The notes beneath the pieces are model-generated. The model ran no database searches. It was not told the origin of the DNA and saw only the letters and a program-made list of their open reading frames with translations. DNA of 24,257 nucleotides from an uncultured Sutterella sp. (GTDB lineage: Bacteria; Pseudomonadota; Gammaproteobacteria; Burkholderiales; Burkholderiaceae_F): positions 1-24,257 of the forward strand of contig CAAECY010000115.1 in the NCBI GenBank assembly GCA_900754475.1, read 5' to 3'. Positions 1 through 8,264 of this stretch are shown in pieces (the stretch's first letter is position 1; every line of letters begins with the position of its first letter). A program made the translations under genes and the position numbers.

Positions 1-125
1 CGCGGCACCCGATCGGTTCGTCGTTTACTTCGCACCGTTTCGAGGCTCGTGCTACAAAGGGAGGAAGCTTTCGGTCAAATCTCGCTCGACCTCCTTCAAC
101 CCGCAACTTTTCCGGAATCTCCTCC

Positions 126-947
126 ATGGATCTTCTCGACGCACTCACGCTCCGCCTCAGGGCCGCCGCTCATCCGAGTTATTTCGCCACCGTCGGAGCG
201 CAGCTCCCCGGCGTCGAAAACCGCCTGGGCGTTCCGATGGGGGTGGTGCGAAGCGCGGCGAAAGACATCCTGAGATCGGGGAACGCCGATGAGTTCCTGG
301 CGGAAGCGCTTCGCCCCGGACGACTCGCCGTGCACGAAACGGCGCTTGTCGCGGGCCTTGTCGTCTGCGGCCTTCCGACGCGGGACTTCGGCGCGAAGCT
401 GGAGCTTGCCGAACGGTTCCTGCCCGCGGTCACCAACTGGGCGATTTGCGACACCTTCGCTACCGGGTTTCACGAGGTGCGCGCGCACCGCGAAGAAGCG
501 TTCGACTTTGTGGCGTCCCTTTGCCGCCGTGCGGGCGAAACAGCCGACTCGATCGACCACCCCGAGCAGGCCCTCTGGTCGACGCGGGTCGGGCTCGTAC
601 TTCTTCTGGCGCACTACGCGAACGTCGATTGGCTCGATCGGGTGCGGGAACTCATGGCGGACGCGCGGCCCCTGGCCGTTGCCCGCACGACTTACTACGG
701 CTCGATGGGCTGGGCGTGGACTCATCAGGTGCTCTCCGTCGTCGACCCCGCGGGGGCTGCGGACTTTCTCGAGGGGCTCGTGCGCTCCGACCGGATCGAC
801 CCCCTCCCGGCGCGGCGGTCGATCCGAAAGATCCGCGAATCCTACCGCGCGAGCGCCGAGGAGAAGGAGGCGCTTGTTGAGCGCTTCAAGCCGCTCCTTC
901 CCGCACGCGTCGACAAGGACGTCCCGAACCGCAAGCCCGACCTTTGA
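126..947 (+). CDS. AlkD-like DNA alkylation repair family protein
   Basis: Predicted 273-residue cytosolic HEAT-like-repeat protein of the DNA alkylation repair (AlkD/COG4912) family. AlkD-type enzymes excise bulky or cationic alkylated bases without base flipping. The best support is the C-terminal third. A tract with TTYYGSMGWAWTHQVLS near residues 189-205 is followed by a segment ending IRKIRESYRASAEEKEAL (about 236-253). In the family these positions read like YYVkMAvAW and a KIxESYR block before the C-terminal lysine-rich helix. The rest is helical and Leu/Ala/Arg-rich with no signal peptide or membrane segment. The ATG at 126 is preceded by a weak GGAA at about 112-115. It stands alone, with no promoter I can defend in the 125 bases upstream. 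Family assignment is fairly secure; actual glycosylase activity is inferred, since many homologues are uncharacterised. Confidence 0.85.
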   Translation: MDLLDALTLRLRAAAHPSYFATVGAQLPGVENRLGVPMGVVRSAAKDILRSGNADEFLAEALRPGRLAVHETALVAGLVVCGLPTRDFGAKLELAERFLPAVTNWAICDTFATGFHEVRAHREEAFDFVASLCRRAGETADSIDHPEQALWSTRVGLVLLLAHYANVDWLDRVRELMADARPLAVARTTYYGSMGWAWTHQVLSVVDPAGAADFLEGLVRSDRIDPLPARRSIRKIRESYRASAEEKEALVERFKPLLPARVDKDVPNRKPDL

Positions 948-1216
948 TCGCCGTACCTCCGATTCCCGCCTGCGGGAGTAGGGAGAAGGGGAATTCCAAC
1001 GAAAATTTCCCTCGCGCGATTTTTTCACCCGAGCGGGCGATTTTCGTGTAGGATTCATCGCCTTTGTAATTTTTCGGACATTTTTTCGTCCGACGCTTTT
1101 CCGCGCGGCTCAGGTCTCGGCTCGGGTCTCGAACCGAAGAAAAAGAGACAGCGCCCGTCCGAAAAGCGGCATCCCCGGTTTTTTCGGCAATTTCGGCATT
1201 CCCGAGGACTACTTCC
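948..1216. other. Intergenic gap upstream of mscL with hairpin and 12-bp duplication
   Basis: No gene seen. It holds a perfect 6-bp inverted repeat, TCGGAC (1074-1079) and GTCCGA (1088-1093), around an AT-rich loop. A tandem 12-bp duplication follows (GGCTCAGGTCTC at 1107-1118, GGCTCGGGTCTC at 1119-1130). TAGGAT at 1049-1054 and TGTAAT at 1065-1070 resemble -10 boxes, but neither has a convincing -35 at the right spacing. The mscL promoter therefore probably lies here but is not resolved. Confidence 0.4.
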
Positions 1217-1792
1217 ATGCGCAACTTTCTTTCCGAATTTGAAAAATTCATCTCCCGCGGCAACGTGCTCGACCTCGCGGTCGCCGTGATCATCGGGGCG
1301 TCGTTCACGAACATCGTGAACAGCCTCGTCAAGGACATCGTCAACCCAATCCTCGGCGTGCTCGTCGGTCGTCCGGACTTCACGAACCTCTTCATCGTTC
1401 TGAAGGAAGTCCCGGGCTACGACGGCCCCCGCACCTACGAAGCCCTCACCAAGGCGGGCGCCACGGTGTTCGGCTACGGCGCCTTCCTGACGGCGGTCGT
1501 GCAGTTCCTGCTCCTCGCTTTCGTCGTTTTCTGGCTCGTGAAGATCGTGACGGGGGCGCGCGGCCGCATCGAAGCGGAAGCGAAGCGTGTTCTGAGCAAG
1601 CTCGAAAGCGACAAGGCCGCGGCCGACGACGCCGCGAAGAAGGCCGAAGAAGAGGCCCGTGCCGCCGCCGAAGCGAAGGCCCGCGAAGAAGCCCTCGCGA
1701 AGGAAGTCGCCACGACGAAGGCGAGCGCCGAAGAGCTCGAACTCCTGCGCGAAATCCGCGACCTCCTGAAGCGCGAAGCGACGAAGTCCTAA
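1217..1792 (+). CDS. mscL: Large-conductance mechanosensitive channel MscL
   Basis: Inner-membrane homopentameric channel that opens under membrane tension and releases solutes during hypo-osmotic shock. The N-terminus MRNFLSEFEKFISRGNVLDL is classic MscL: an amphipathic helix followed by TM1 (about 15-45, with AVAVIIGASFTNIVNSLVKD and the IVNPILG turn). A short periplasmic loop comes next, then TM2 (about 79-110, GYGAFLTAVVQFLLLAFVVFWLVK). The protein has 191 residues where the family is usually about 130-150. The excess is an Ala/Glu/Lys-rich helical stretch (about 115-165) between TM2 and the usual C-terminal bundle helix LLREIRDLL (176-184). That stretch should lengthen the cytosolic coiled coil. 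The ATG at 1217 has GAGGA about 10 bases upstream. The gene is monocistronic and ends in a strong terminator at 1854-1886. Confidence 0.97.
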   Translation: MRNFLSEFEKFISRGNVLDLAVAVIIGASFTNIVNSLVKDIVNPILGVLVGRPDFTNLFIVLKEVPGYDGPRTYEALTKAGATVFGYGAFLTAVVQFLLLAFVVFWLVKIVTGARGRIEAEAKRVLSKLESDKAAADDAAKKAEEEARAAAEAKAREEALAKEVATTKASAEELELLREIRDLLKREATKS

Positions 1793-1853
1793 AGCGCGAC
1801 TCCACGACGACACGAACGGATCCGAGCGACTTCTGTCCAAAGCTCGGATCCCC

Positions 1854-1886
1854 AAAAAAGAGCGCCCGAACGGGCGCTCTTTTTTT
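1854..1886. terminator. Rho-independent terminator of mscL (symmetrical)
   Basis: Perfect 8-bp stem GAGCGCCC (1860-1867) / GGGCGCTC (1872-1879) with a GAAC loop. It is followed by seven T (1880-1886) and preceded by six A (1854-1859), so it can also stop transcripts arriving on the minus strand. Confidence 0.93.
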
Positions 1887-1931
1887 GAGCCGGGGTTCGA
1901 GCCCGGTTTTGCTTCTCGAATCCCTGCATGA

Positions 1932-1969
1932 AAAAAGCTCCCGCGGAGCGCATCCGTCGGGAGCTTTTT
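1932..1969 (-). terminator. Rho-independent terminator of ppaC
   Basis: Twelve-base arms AAAAAGCTCCCG (1932-1943) and CGGGAGCTTTTT (1958-1969) enclose a loop that can itself pair (CGGA 1944-1947 with TCCG 1953-1956). Read on the minus strand, the stem runs into a T tract, about 60 bases past the ppaC stop. It faces the mscL terminator, so the convergent gap carries one for each gene. Confidence 0.88.
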
Positions 1970-2027
1970 GGCGAGGCTTGCGAGGAGGTCCTCGGTCGCC
2001 TCATCGGCTCATGCCTTTGTCAGCTCA

Positions 2028-2951
2028 TTAAGCCTTGAAAGCGGCTTCGAGAGCGGGCACGACCTGCTTCTTGCGGCTCATGACGCCGTCAAGCCACAGG
2101 TGTTCGGCGCCGAGTTCCTTGCCGAAAGCCTTCGCGATGCGGGCGGGATCGTCCGAGACCATAAGGAGGAGCGAGCCTTCCTTCATGATGTCCGTGAGGA
2201 GGAGCAGGGCGGAGTGGCGGCCTTCTTCCGACTTCACGCGGGCGAGTTCGGCTTCGAGGGCGGGCATCATGTCGTCGACGAGCTTGAGGTCGACGAGTTC
2301 GAGCTGGCCGACGCCGACCTTCGAGCCCGACATGTTGAAGTCCTTGAAGTCGCGGAAGATGAGCGAGCGCGGTTCGGCGCCGGCGACGCAGGACTTCGCC
2401 GTGAAGAGTTCCATGCCGAGGGCTTCGATGTCTTCGATGCCGGCGATTTCAGCGAGTTCCTTCGCGGCCTGACGGTCGAGATCCGTGCAGGTCGGGGACT
2501 TGAAGATCACCGTGTCGGAGAGGATCGCGCAGAGCATGGCGCCCGCGAGATTGGCGGGGATTTCAAAGCCCATGTAGTCGTACATGCGCTTCAGAAGGGT
2601 GTTCGTGCAGCCGACCGTCCAGATCACGCATTCGATCGGGGCGGTGGAGGTGAGGTCGCCGAGCTTGTGGTGGTCGACGATACCCTTCAGGTTCGCCTGA
2701 TCGATGTCCGCGGGGGCCTGGGCCTTGTCGGAGTAGTCGACGAGGTAGACGTCGCGACCGGCAACGCTCGTCACGATTTCGGGAGCCTTGAGGCCGAAGC
2801 GATCGAGAATGAACTGCGTTTCGGGAGCGGGTTCGCCCTGAGCGGCGGGCGTGACGTCGAGGCCGCGCTTCGTGTAGAGGTCCGCGCAGACGATGGCGGA
2901 AATGATGCTGTCGGAGTCGGGGTTCTTATGACCGAGAATGAGAGCGGACAC
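2028..2951 (-). CDS. ppaC: Manganese-dependent (family II) inorganic pyrophosphatase
   Basis: Cytosolic DHH-superfamily enzyme that hydrolyses pyrophosphate to phosphate and pulls biosynthetic reactions forward. All hallmark metal ligands are visible: GHKNPDSDS at residues 7-15 (His8, Asp12, Asp14), VDYSD with Asp72, DHHKLGD with Asp93-His94-His95, and LSDT with Asp146. The C-terminal substrate-binding motif SRKKQV starts at residue 292. I start it at the GTG whose complement lies at 2949-2951. This gives 307 residues, the normal family length, and AAGGA sits about 8 bases upstream. The open frame continues to 3092, but that extension is Arg/Pro-rich and lies outside the family. The gene is monocistronic, converges on mscL and ends at the terminator 1932-1969. 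Confidence 0.96.
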   Translation of the reverse strand: MSALILGHKNPDSDSIISAIVCADLYTKRGLDVTPAAQGEPAPETQFILDRFGLKAPEIVTSVAGRDVYLVDYSDKAQAPADIDQANLKGIVDHHKLGDLTSTAPIECVIWTVGCTNTLLKRMYDYMGFEIPANLAGAMLCAILSDTVIFKSPTCTDLDRQAAKELAEIAGIEDIEALGMELFTAKSCVAGAEPRSLIFRDFKDFNMSGSKVGVGQLELVDLKLVDDMMPALEAELARVKSEEGRHSALLLLTDIMKEGSLLLMVSDDPARIAKAFGKELGAEHLWLDGVMSRKKQVVPALEAAFKA

Positions 2952-3125
2952 GATGGGATCCTTTCTTCTATGGAGACGTAATGCAAACGGGATGGGCCCT
3001 CGTCCGAGGGCCTCTCGGGGGAGGCTTCGGCTCCTCGTCGGGAGCGTTTCGGACGAAGGCGGTGCGGCATCCTGCCGCACGGGTTCCGACATTCTACTTA
3101 AATTGTGCGGGTTCGTCCCGAGGCG

Positions 3126-3159
3126 GCCTCAGTGCGCCTTCAGTGCCGCCTCCAGTGTC
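3126..3159. repeat. Degenerate tandem array, three 10-12-bp units
   Basis: Consecutive units GCCTCAGTGC (3126-3135), GCCTTCAGTGCC (3136-3147) and GCCTCCAGTGTC (3148-3159) share a GCCTyCAGTGyC core. The array is intergenic, upstream of ppaC. Confidence 0.5.
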
Positions 3160-3240
3160 GCTCTCGGCCCCTGCGACATCCGCAATCCTTTCGCATCCCG
3201 TCCGCACCCCGGCACGTCGAAACGACGCCGAAAGCGTCGT

Positions 3241-3266
3241 CTACCACCCCGCGGGTCGGGTGGTAG
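3241..3266. repeat. Perfect 9-bp inverted repeat (hairpin)
   Basis: CTACCACCC (3241-3249) pairs with GGGTGGTAG (3258-3266) over an 8-base loop. There is no T tract on either side, so it is not a standard terminator. It could be a regulatory or structured-RNA element or a remnant of a mobile element; the role is unknown. Confidence 0.6.
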
Positions 3267-3800
3267 GACATATCCCTCAGGCTTTCACGGCTGAAAACAC
3301 CTTCCGCACCTCCCGTCCGCTCTCCGTTTTTCCTCTTTTCCTTACTGCGCGTAGGGATTTAAGGCTTCCGACGAAAGGGTCTCTCTATCGGCGGATAGAG
3401 AAAAGTTCAAGAAGCGCCCTCGAATCCTCTCGGACGTGGGAGTAGGACCAAACCCGAAGACCCTTCGCGGGGCGTGCACGTCTCTTTTTGTGCGGCCATC
3501 CAATACCTCGGATAAACAGATGTAGATCGAAGTCCTTAAGGTCGGTTCTCCGTTTTCTCCCTGAAATACGGGGATACCACCGATATTCTTAAAAGTAATA
3601 GCGCAGGTGCGGTACGTGCGGAAAACCCCATTTCAATAGGCGGATCGGGTTCGATAGGCTCTGAATTACGGTACGGTCGATGCTGTTTTTTCTCGATGGG
3701 TTCGACCGCAGCCGTCCAAGGAACCTCGAAGTCGCGCGTTGCGGACCCCTCGCCGACACCGGTCGGACTCAACGGACGCGCAGCGTGCGGCGATTCGATG

Positions 3801-3808
3801 AGGAGGAG
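3801..3808 (+). promoter_or_regulatory. Strong Shine-Dalgarno fixing the Psr-like catalytic subunit start
   Basis: AGGAGGAG lies four bases before the ATG at 3813. This selects that ATG over the in-frame upstream one at 3696, and places the Tat motif SRRTLIGG at residues 18-25, as expected. Confidence 0.85.
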
Positions 3809-3812
3809 ACTC

Positions 3813-6415
3813 ATGTCCGGTAACGAAAAAACAACGATTGTTCCGTCGAGCGCGCCGACCATCTCGCGTCGTACGCTCATCGGAGGCGCAGCGGCCGCTG
3901 CGGGTGCGGGAGCGCTCGGCTTCTCGATGACGCCCGTGCGGGCCGAAATCGAGCGCCTTCAGGCGGAAGGCTGGGAAGCCAAGCCCTTGGCCTGCTGCAT
4001 GTGCGGCGCGCGCTGCGGGTTGATCGCCATGAAGAAAAAGGGCGTCCCCGTCTCGCAGTCGACGGTGCGCATCATGCCGAACCCCGACCATCCGCAGCGC
4101 GGCTACTGCGGTCGCGGCGCGCAGACGATGTGGCTCTGGAACCACCCGATGCGCATCAAGAAACCCTTGAAGCGCGTGGGCGAACGCGGGGAAGGGAAGT
4201 TCGAAGAAATTTCCTGGGACCAGGCGCTCGACGAGATCGCCGCCAAGGTGAAGGCGATTGCCGCCGAATATGGCGAGAAGGCCGTGTGCCTCACGAGCCA
4301 CAACTTCACGGGCTACCAGAACTGGTTCGCCGCCCCCTTCGGTACGGGAAACGTCATCAACCATTCGGCGACCTGCAACAGCGCCTCGACCTTGGGGCGT
4401 CGCATGATCTTCGGCCGAGCTTCTCGGGGCTCGGCCTCGTGGAACCCGACTACGCCAATTCCGACTACCTGATGCTCGTCGGTCGCACAGTCTCGTGCGC
4501 GATCGGCGTGCAGTCGACGATGGCCGCGAACCGTGAACGGGGCGGTCGGATCGTTTTCGTCGACCCGCGCATGCCGGAACCGGGCTTTGCGGGGAGCGAA
4601 TGGATTCCGATCAAACCGGGTACCGACGCCGCGTTCCTCCACAGCCTCATTCTGGTGGGCCGCCGCGAAGGCTTGGTGGACCTCAACTGGATCGAACGCT
4701 GGACGAACGCCGCCTACCTCGTGCGCGACGACATGATGCCGATTACGGAAGCGGACCTCGTTGAGGGCGGCTCCAAGCGCAAATTCCTCGTCGTCGACGC
4801 GACGACGGGCGAAAAAGTGCTCCAGGGCCCGATTTTGAACGAGAAGGGCGCTCCCACGGGCTTTGACGAAGATCCGACCCGGAAGCTCGACCTCAATTGG
4901 GAAGGCTCGGTCACGACCCTGAAAGGGGACGTTCACGCGCAGACGGTCTACGTGCTCTTTTGCCGCGCGAACGACAAATACACGCCCGAAGCGACGTCCG
5001 CCATCACGGGGATTCCCGCGGCGACGATCGAACGCACGGCGCGCGACTTCTTCATGAAGAAGGGCGTCTGCGACGACGGGTGGTATTCGTCCCGCAATGC
5101 GAACGACGTCGAATGCTACGCGATGATGAACATCATCAACTTCTTCACGGGTCGCATGGACCACAAGGGCGGTCTCGTCTTTACGGTGGGCGGCGGCTTC
5201 GGCGGCCCCGGCATCAAGGCGGCGGGCAAAAAGCGCACCGGCCCCACGGGCGTCACCTGGGACTACACGGGTGAAAAGCCTTTGGACAAGCAGTACTTCC
5301 CGGAAGGGATCGGGACGCTCTCGTCCGCCTTCCCCGCAATGTTGAAAGGCGACCCGTACCCGATCAAAGCCCTCTTCATGACGGGCTGCGACATGTTCCA
5401 CCGCGAAGCGAATTCGGCCCGGCTGATCGAAGCCTTCAAGTCGCTTGACTTGATCGTTTCTCAGGACCTGATGCCGGTCGAATCGAACGACTGGGCGGAC
5501 TACGTGCTCCCGTCCACGTTCTTCCTCGAAAACCACGAGTACCTCGGCGTCAACTACGCCCTGAACGGGAACGTGCAGAAGTCGGACGCGGAAATCGATC
5601 CGCCCGAAGGATGCGAAGCGCGCCACGACATCTGGCAGTTCCTCGAAATCCTGCGCCGCATCGACCCCGAAAAGGCGGCGCGCGTGGGTTACACGGAAGA
5701 AATCAAGGAGCGCGCGGGCTGGAAGGCCTGGTGGGATAAGGGCATCATGGACCGCGCCTGGGCGGGCTTCATCGCGGCGAAAAACGCCGCCAAACCCGGC
5801 GAAGGCGACCGCATTGCCGCGGAAGTCGAAAGCGAAGGCTGGTCGCAAACGGCGGCGAAGGTCTACGACCAGATCCCCTACAAGCGCCCCTTCACGACGC
5901 CGACCGGCAAAGCCGAACTCATTTCCTTCTATGCGCTCACGGTCCCGTCCGCGAAGGGCATTCAGCCCTTGCCCGAACACTACACGACGAAGGCCTACAC
6001 GCAGCCGAAACCGCGCTCGAACGAATTCATCATCGCTTCGGGCAAGGACGGCGCGACGAACGCGGGTACCTGCATCTTCACGTGGCCGACGAAGTTCTTG
6101 GGCGACCGCACGCTCTGGATGAATCCCGTCGACGCCGAACGGCTAGGGATCGAAACGGGCGACACGGTCGAGGTCGAAGGGATCGACAACGGCGTCAAGG
6201 GTCGCACGAAGGTGACCGTGACGAACCGCGTGATGCCGGGGGTTCTCTTCTCCCACGGCTTCTCGGGCGGTGTTCGCACCAAAGTTCTCCTACCCGAATA
6301 CGAATGGGCGCGCGAAGGCATCAACACCCAGTGGTTCGCCACGGGCTACAACCAGGTCTCGTGCGGCAACATGGCCAACAACGTGTCCGTGCGCGTCACG
6401 CCCGTGAAAGCCTGA
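3813..6415 (+). CDS. Tat-exported PsrA/PhsA-type molybdopterin oxidoreductase, catalytic subunit (apparent -1 frameshift at ~4415)
   Basis: Periplasmic catalytic subunit of a DMSO-reductase-superfamily enzyme. Such enzymes carry Mo-bis-PGD and one [4Fe-4S] cluster and reduce polysulfide, thiosulfate, tetrathionate or related acceptors. Visible features: Tat motif SRRTLIGG (Arg19-Arg20), Cys61/64/68/99 for the cluster, and Cys188 in HSATCNSAS as likely Mo ligand. A long MoCo core follows, with a C-terminal MopB-type domain after about residue 690. The reading frame breaks after Gly201: codons to 4415 are in one frame, and the continuation PSFSGLGLVEPDYANSDY is in another. One extra C in the GGCCG at 4413-4417 would restore FGPSF and a continuous 867-residue protein. 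This is either a real lesion or a base-calling error; I see no slippery heptamer. It heads an operon with the two following genes. The substrate is not readable from sequence. Confidence 0.88.
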
Positions 6416-6437
6416 GCGACTCGAAGGAGATTCGACA

Positions 6438-7025
6438 ATGACGGAAAAAACACAGAAAAAGCTCGCGCATCTCTTCGACGCCACGCAGTGCGTCGGGTGC
6501 TCGGCCTGCATTCTCGCCTGCACGCAGACGAACTATCCGGAGATGCTCAACGGCGAAGTGTCCGGCTGGAATTGGCTCCCGTCGAACATTCGCAAGATCA
6601 CGGTCGAGCGCGCTCGGCGCCCGGTGCAGATCCTCGTGCAGTGCCAGCAGTGCGAGGACGCGCCCTGCATTTCGACGTGCCCGTTCGGCGCCAACTATCA
6701 CGACCCCGAAACGGGTCTCGTGAAGACGGACCCCTCGCGCTGCGTCGGCTGCAACTATTGCGTCGCATCGTGCCCCTACGACGTGCGCTGGTCGCACCCC
6801 GACACGGGGCTTCCGATGAAGTGCATGGGGGAAGGGTGCTTGGAACTCGTCAAGGCGGGCAAAGACCCCGCGTGCGTTGCCGCGTGCCCGGTGCACGCCC
6901 GCATGTTCGGTGACGTTTCGGACCCCGAGAGCCCGATCTCGCGGAAACTTCGCGCGGTCAAGTCTGAAAAGCTTCTCCCCGAAAAGGGTACGAAGCCCAA
7001 CTTCTTCGTGGTGGTGAGCAAATGA
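6438..7025 (+). CDS. Four-cluster [4Fe-4S] ferredoxin subunit (PsrB/DmsB type)
   Basis: Electron-transfer subunit, 195 residues, that wires a membrane quinol-oxidising subunit to the molybdenum subunit. Sixteen cysteines fall in four groups typical of PsrB, PhsB, DmsB and NrfC. They are CVGCSACILAC (Cys18/21/24/28), CQQCEDAPCISTC, CVGCNYCVASC and the wider CMGEGC...CVAAC set near residues 130-153. It has no signal peptide, consistent with co-export alongside the Tat-bearing catalytic partner. The ATG at 6438 has GAAGGAG seven bases upstream. The gene starts 22 bases after the catalytic subunit stop, and its TGA overlaps the ATG of the membrane subunit (ATGA at 7022-7025), so the three are surely translated as a unit. 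Confidence 0.94.
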   Translation: MTEKTQKKLAHLFDATQCVGCSACILACTQTNYPEMLNGEVSGWNWLPSNIRKITVERARRPVQILVQCQQCEDAPCISTCPFGANYHDPETGLVKTDPSRCVGCNYCVASCPYDVRWSHPDTGLPMKCMGEGCLELVKAGKDPACVAACPVHARMFGDVSDPESPISRKLRAVKSEKLLPEKGTKPNFFVVVSK

Positions 7026-7903
7026 CATACGAATACATGGAATTGACCCGGCAGGTCGCAACAAGCCACTGGGGGTGGACAATCGCCTTCTTCCTCTGGT
7101 TCGTGGGCCTCTCGGGGATGAGCTTGACGGTGAACTACTGGCTGAAGTCGCGCCGGCTCCACTACCTCTCGACGGTGGCGGCGCTCGCGGGGACGCTTCT
7201 CGTCGTTTCGCACTTGGCGCGCATGCTGAACCTTCCGATGGCGGCGATCAATGCACTCATCGAATGGAAGTTCAACTTCACGAGCTGGATGTTCATCGGG
7301 ATCTGCATCCTGGCGGTCCTTTGCATCGTCACGGTCGTGCAGGCTTGGGTGATGTGGAGCGCCGAAAAGGCGGGGGCGACGACGTCCGCGGCCGAATCGA
7401 AGGGAATGTTCCTCTTCGACGCGGTCCTGGGTGTTGCGGCTACCGCGTATTCCGGGTTCCTTCTCACGCAGGCCGTGGGCGTTCCCCTCTGGACGACGGG
7501 CGCTTTGCCGATCCTCTGGATCTTCTCGGGCCTGGCTTGCGCCCTCGGCACGGTCGAAGTCATGACCGCGACCCGCAGCCTCGAAGGGGGTGAACGTCAC
7601 TGGGTGCCGACCGCCGCCACGATCGTGCATCTCGGCGAAGCGTTCGTTCTCTTTGCCTTCGTGCACGTCGCCTTCCAGGGGACGCCGGGCGCGATGGCGG
7701 GGGCCCGGAGCCTCGTCTCGGGCGACGCCTCGACCCTCTTCTGGGCGGGTGCGGTCGGTCTCGGGATCGTGGTGCCGTTGCTCCTTTCGCTTGTGAAGAA
7801 CCACACGATGGCGCTCGTGGGCGGCCTCTGCGGGATCCTCGGGGCGCTGGCGCTGCGCGCTTCGGTCCTCTTCGCGGGGTACTTCGAGCCGATCCTCTTC
7901 TGA
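7022..7903 (+). CDS. NrfD/PsrC-family membrane subunit (quinol oxidase anchor)
   Basis: Integral inner-membrane protein of 293 residues with about eight hydrophobic helices. It is the third subunit of a Psr/Phs-type reductase and would oxidise quinol and pass electrons to the ferredoxin subunit. Recognisable PsrC/NrfD features are the first helix after SHWGWTIAFFLWFVGLSG, the tract YSGFLLTQAVGVPLW (about 141-155) and the following LPILWIFSGLACALG helix. A later helix contains HLGEAFVLFAFVHVAFQ. Its start overlaps the ferredoxin stop by four bases. It is shorter than the NrfD-family members with ten helices and closer to the PsrC size. Family assignment is firm; quinol type and acceptor are not visible. 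Confidence 0.92.
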   Translation: MTYEYMELTRQVATSHWGWTIAFFLWFVGLSGMSLTVNYWLKSRRLHYLSTVAALAGTLLVVSHLARMLNLPMAAINALIEWKFNFTSWMFIGICILAVLCIVTVVQAWVMWSAEKAGATTSAAESKGMFLFDAVLGVAATAYSGFLLTQAVGVPLWTTGALPILWIFSGLACALGTVEVMTATRSLEGGERHWVPTAATIVHLGEAFVLFAFVHVAFQGTPGAMAGARSLVSGDASTLFWAGAVGLGIVVPLLLSLVKNHTMALVGGLCGILGALALRASVLFAGYFEPILF

Positions 7904-7954
7904 TTGCTCAACGCTTCGCTCGGTTCGCTCGGTTGTCGCCTCGTCTCCTCCGGA

Positions 7955-7984
7955 CGCAATCGAGCGCAACCGGCCGCAATCGAC
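7955..7984. repeat. Degenerate 10-bp tandem array, three units
   Basis: CGCAATCGAG (7955-7964), CGCAACCGGC (7965-7974) and CGCAATCGAC (7975-7984) lie head to tail just after the 3' end of the Psr-like operon. Units 1 and 3 differ at one position. Confidence 0.6.
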
Positions 7985-8046
7985 CGGTCCCTTGAGGACG
8001 GAGAGCGATGGAAAACAAGGCAAAGGAGGAAACGAAAGGGATAAAG

Positions 8047-8077
8047 CCGCTCCGGTCGAAAGACCGGGGCGGTTTTT
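8047..8077 (+). terminator. Rho-independent terminator of the Psr-like operon
   Basis: Eleven-base arms CCGCTCCGGTC (8047-8057) and GACCGGGGCGG (8062-8072), with one T-G wobble, close a GAAA tetraloop and are followed by five T (8073-8077). It sits about 145 bases after the membrane subunit stop. Confidence 0.9.
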
Positions 8078-8264
8078 CTTGACTTTCGTCACGTTTTTTT
8101 GTCTGCTTTCGCGACCCGAAGCCCGCCGCGCGAAGCGTAGAATCGATTCTTTACGGCACGCGAACCGTGCGGGCGAGTTCCCCCGACTGTCCCGCAGCGA
8201 CTCTTTCGGTTCGTGCGACCCCATCACTCGAAAATCCCCAACAACGTCAAGAAGGAACACTCCC

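Larger units (their letters stand above)
2952..3812. other. 860-bp gene-poor gap with hairpins between ppaC and the Psr-like operon
   Basis: I find no protein or known RNA gene here; the open frames are GC-driven shadows. Visible structure includes three degenerate tandem units (3126-3159) and a perfect 9-bp hairpin CTACCACCC (3241-3249) / GGGTGGTAG (3258-3266). There is also an 8-bp hairpin TCTCTATC (3382-3389) / GATAGAGA (3394-3401) with a GGCG loop. The stretch 3500-3680 is more AT-rich than its surroundings and probably holds the operon promoter, but I cannot place -35/-10 boxes or a regulator site with confidence. The gap must also contain the ppaC promoter, close to 3000-3110. Confidence 0.5.
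7904..8264. other. Intergenic region between the Psr-like operon and the PLP lyase
   Basis: No gene supported. From the left it contains a 9-bp direct duplication TTCGCTCGG (7915-7923, 7924-7932), a three-unit 10-bp array (7955-7984) and the operon terminator (8047-8077). TTGACT at 8079-8084 and TAGAAT at 8138-8143 each resemble a promoter box but are not correctly paired. A 24-codon frame at 8008 reads straight through the terminator stem and is not credible. Confidence 0.45.

Noticed and set aside
1890..1910. T-arm-like hairpin CCGGG-GTTCGAG-CCCGG suggesting a tRNA or att fragment
   Set aside because: No acceptor, D-arm or anticodon arm on either strand, and no CCA end; a chance palindrome between two terminators.
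2952..3092. In-frame N-terminal extension of the pyrophosphatase to 3092
   Set aside because: The 47 extra residues are Arg/Pro/Ser-rich and outside the family. The GTG at 2951 has a good ribosome site and gives the normal length.
4313..5980. 555-residue frame on the minus strand inside the molybdo-enzyme gene
   Set aside because: Antisense shadow, rich in Arg, Val, His and Asp, lying over the conserved catalytic domain.
8008..8082. 24-codon frame starting at 8008 as a leader peptide
   Set aside because: It reads through the terminator stem and has no run of any one amino-acid codon or conserved feature.
7992..8264. Extension of the PLP lyase frame upstream to 7992
   Set aside because: It would cross the operon terminator and its residues do not match the family; the ATG at 8265 has a clear ribosome site.
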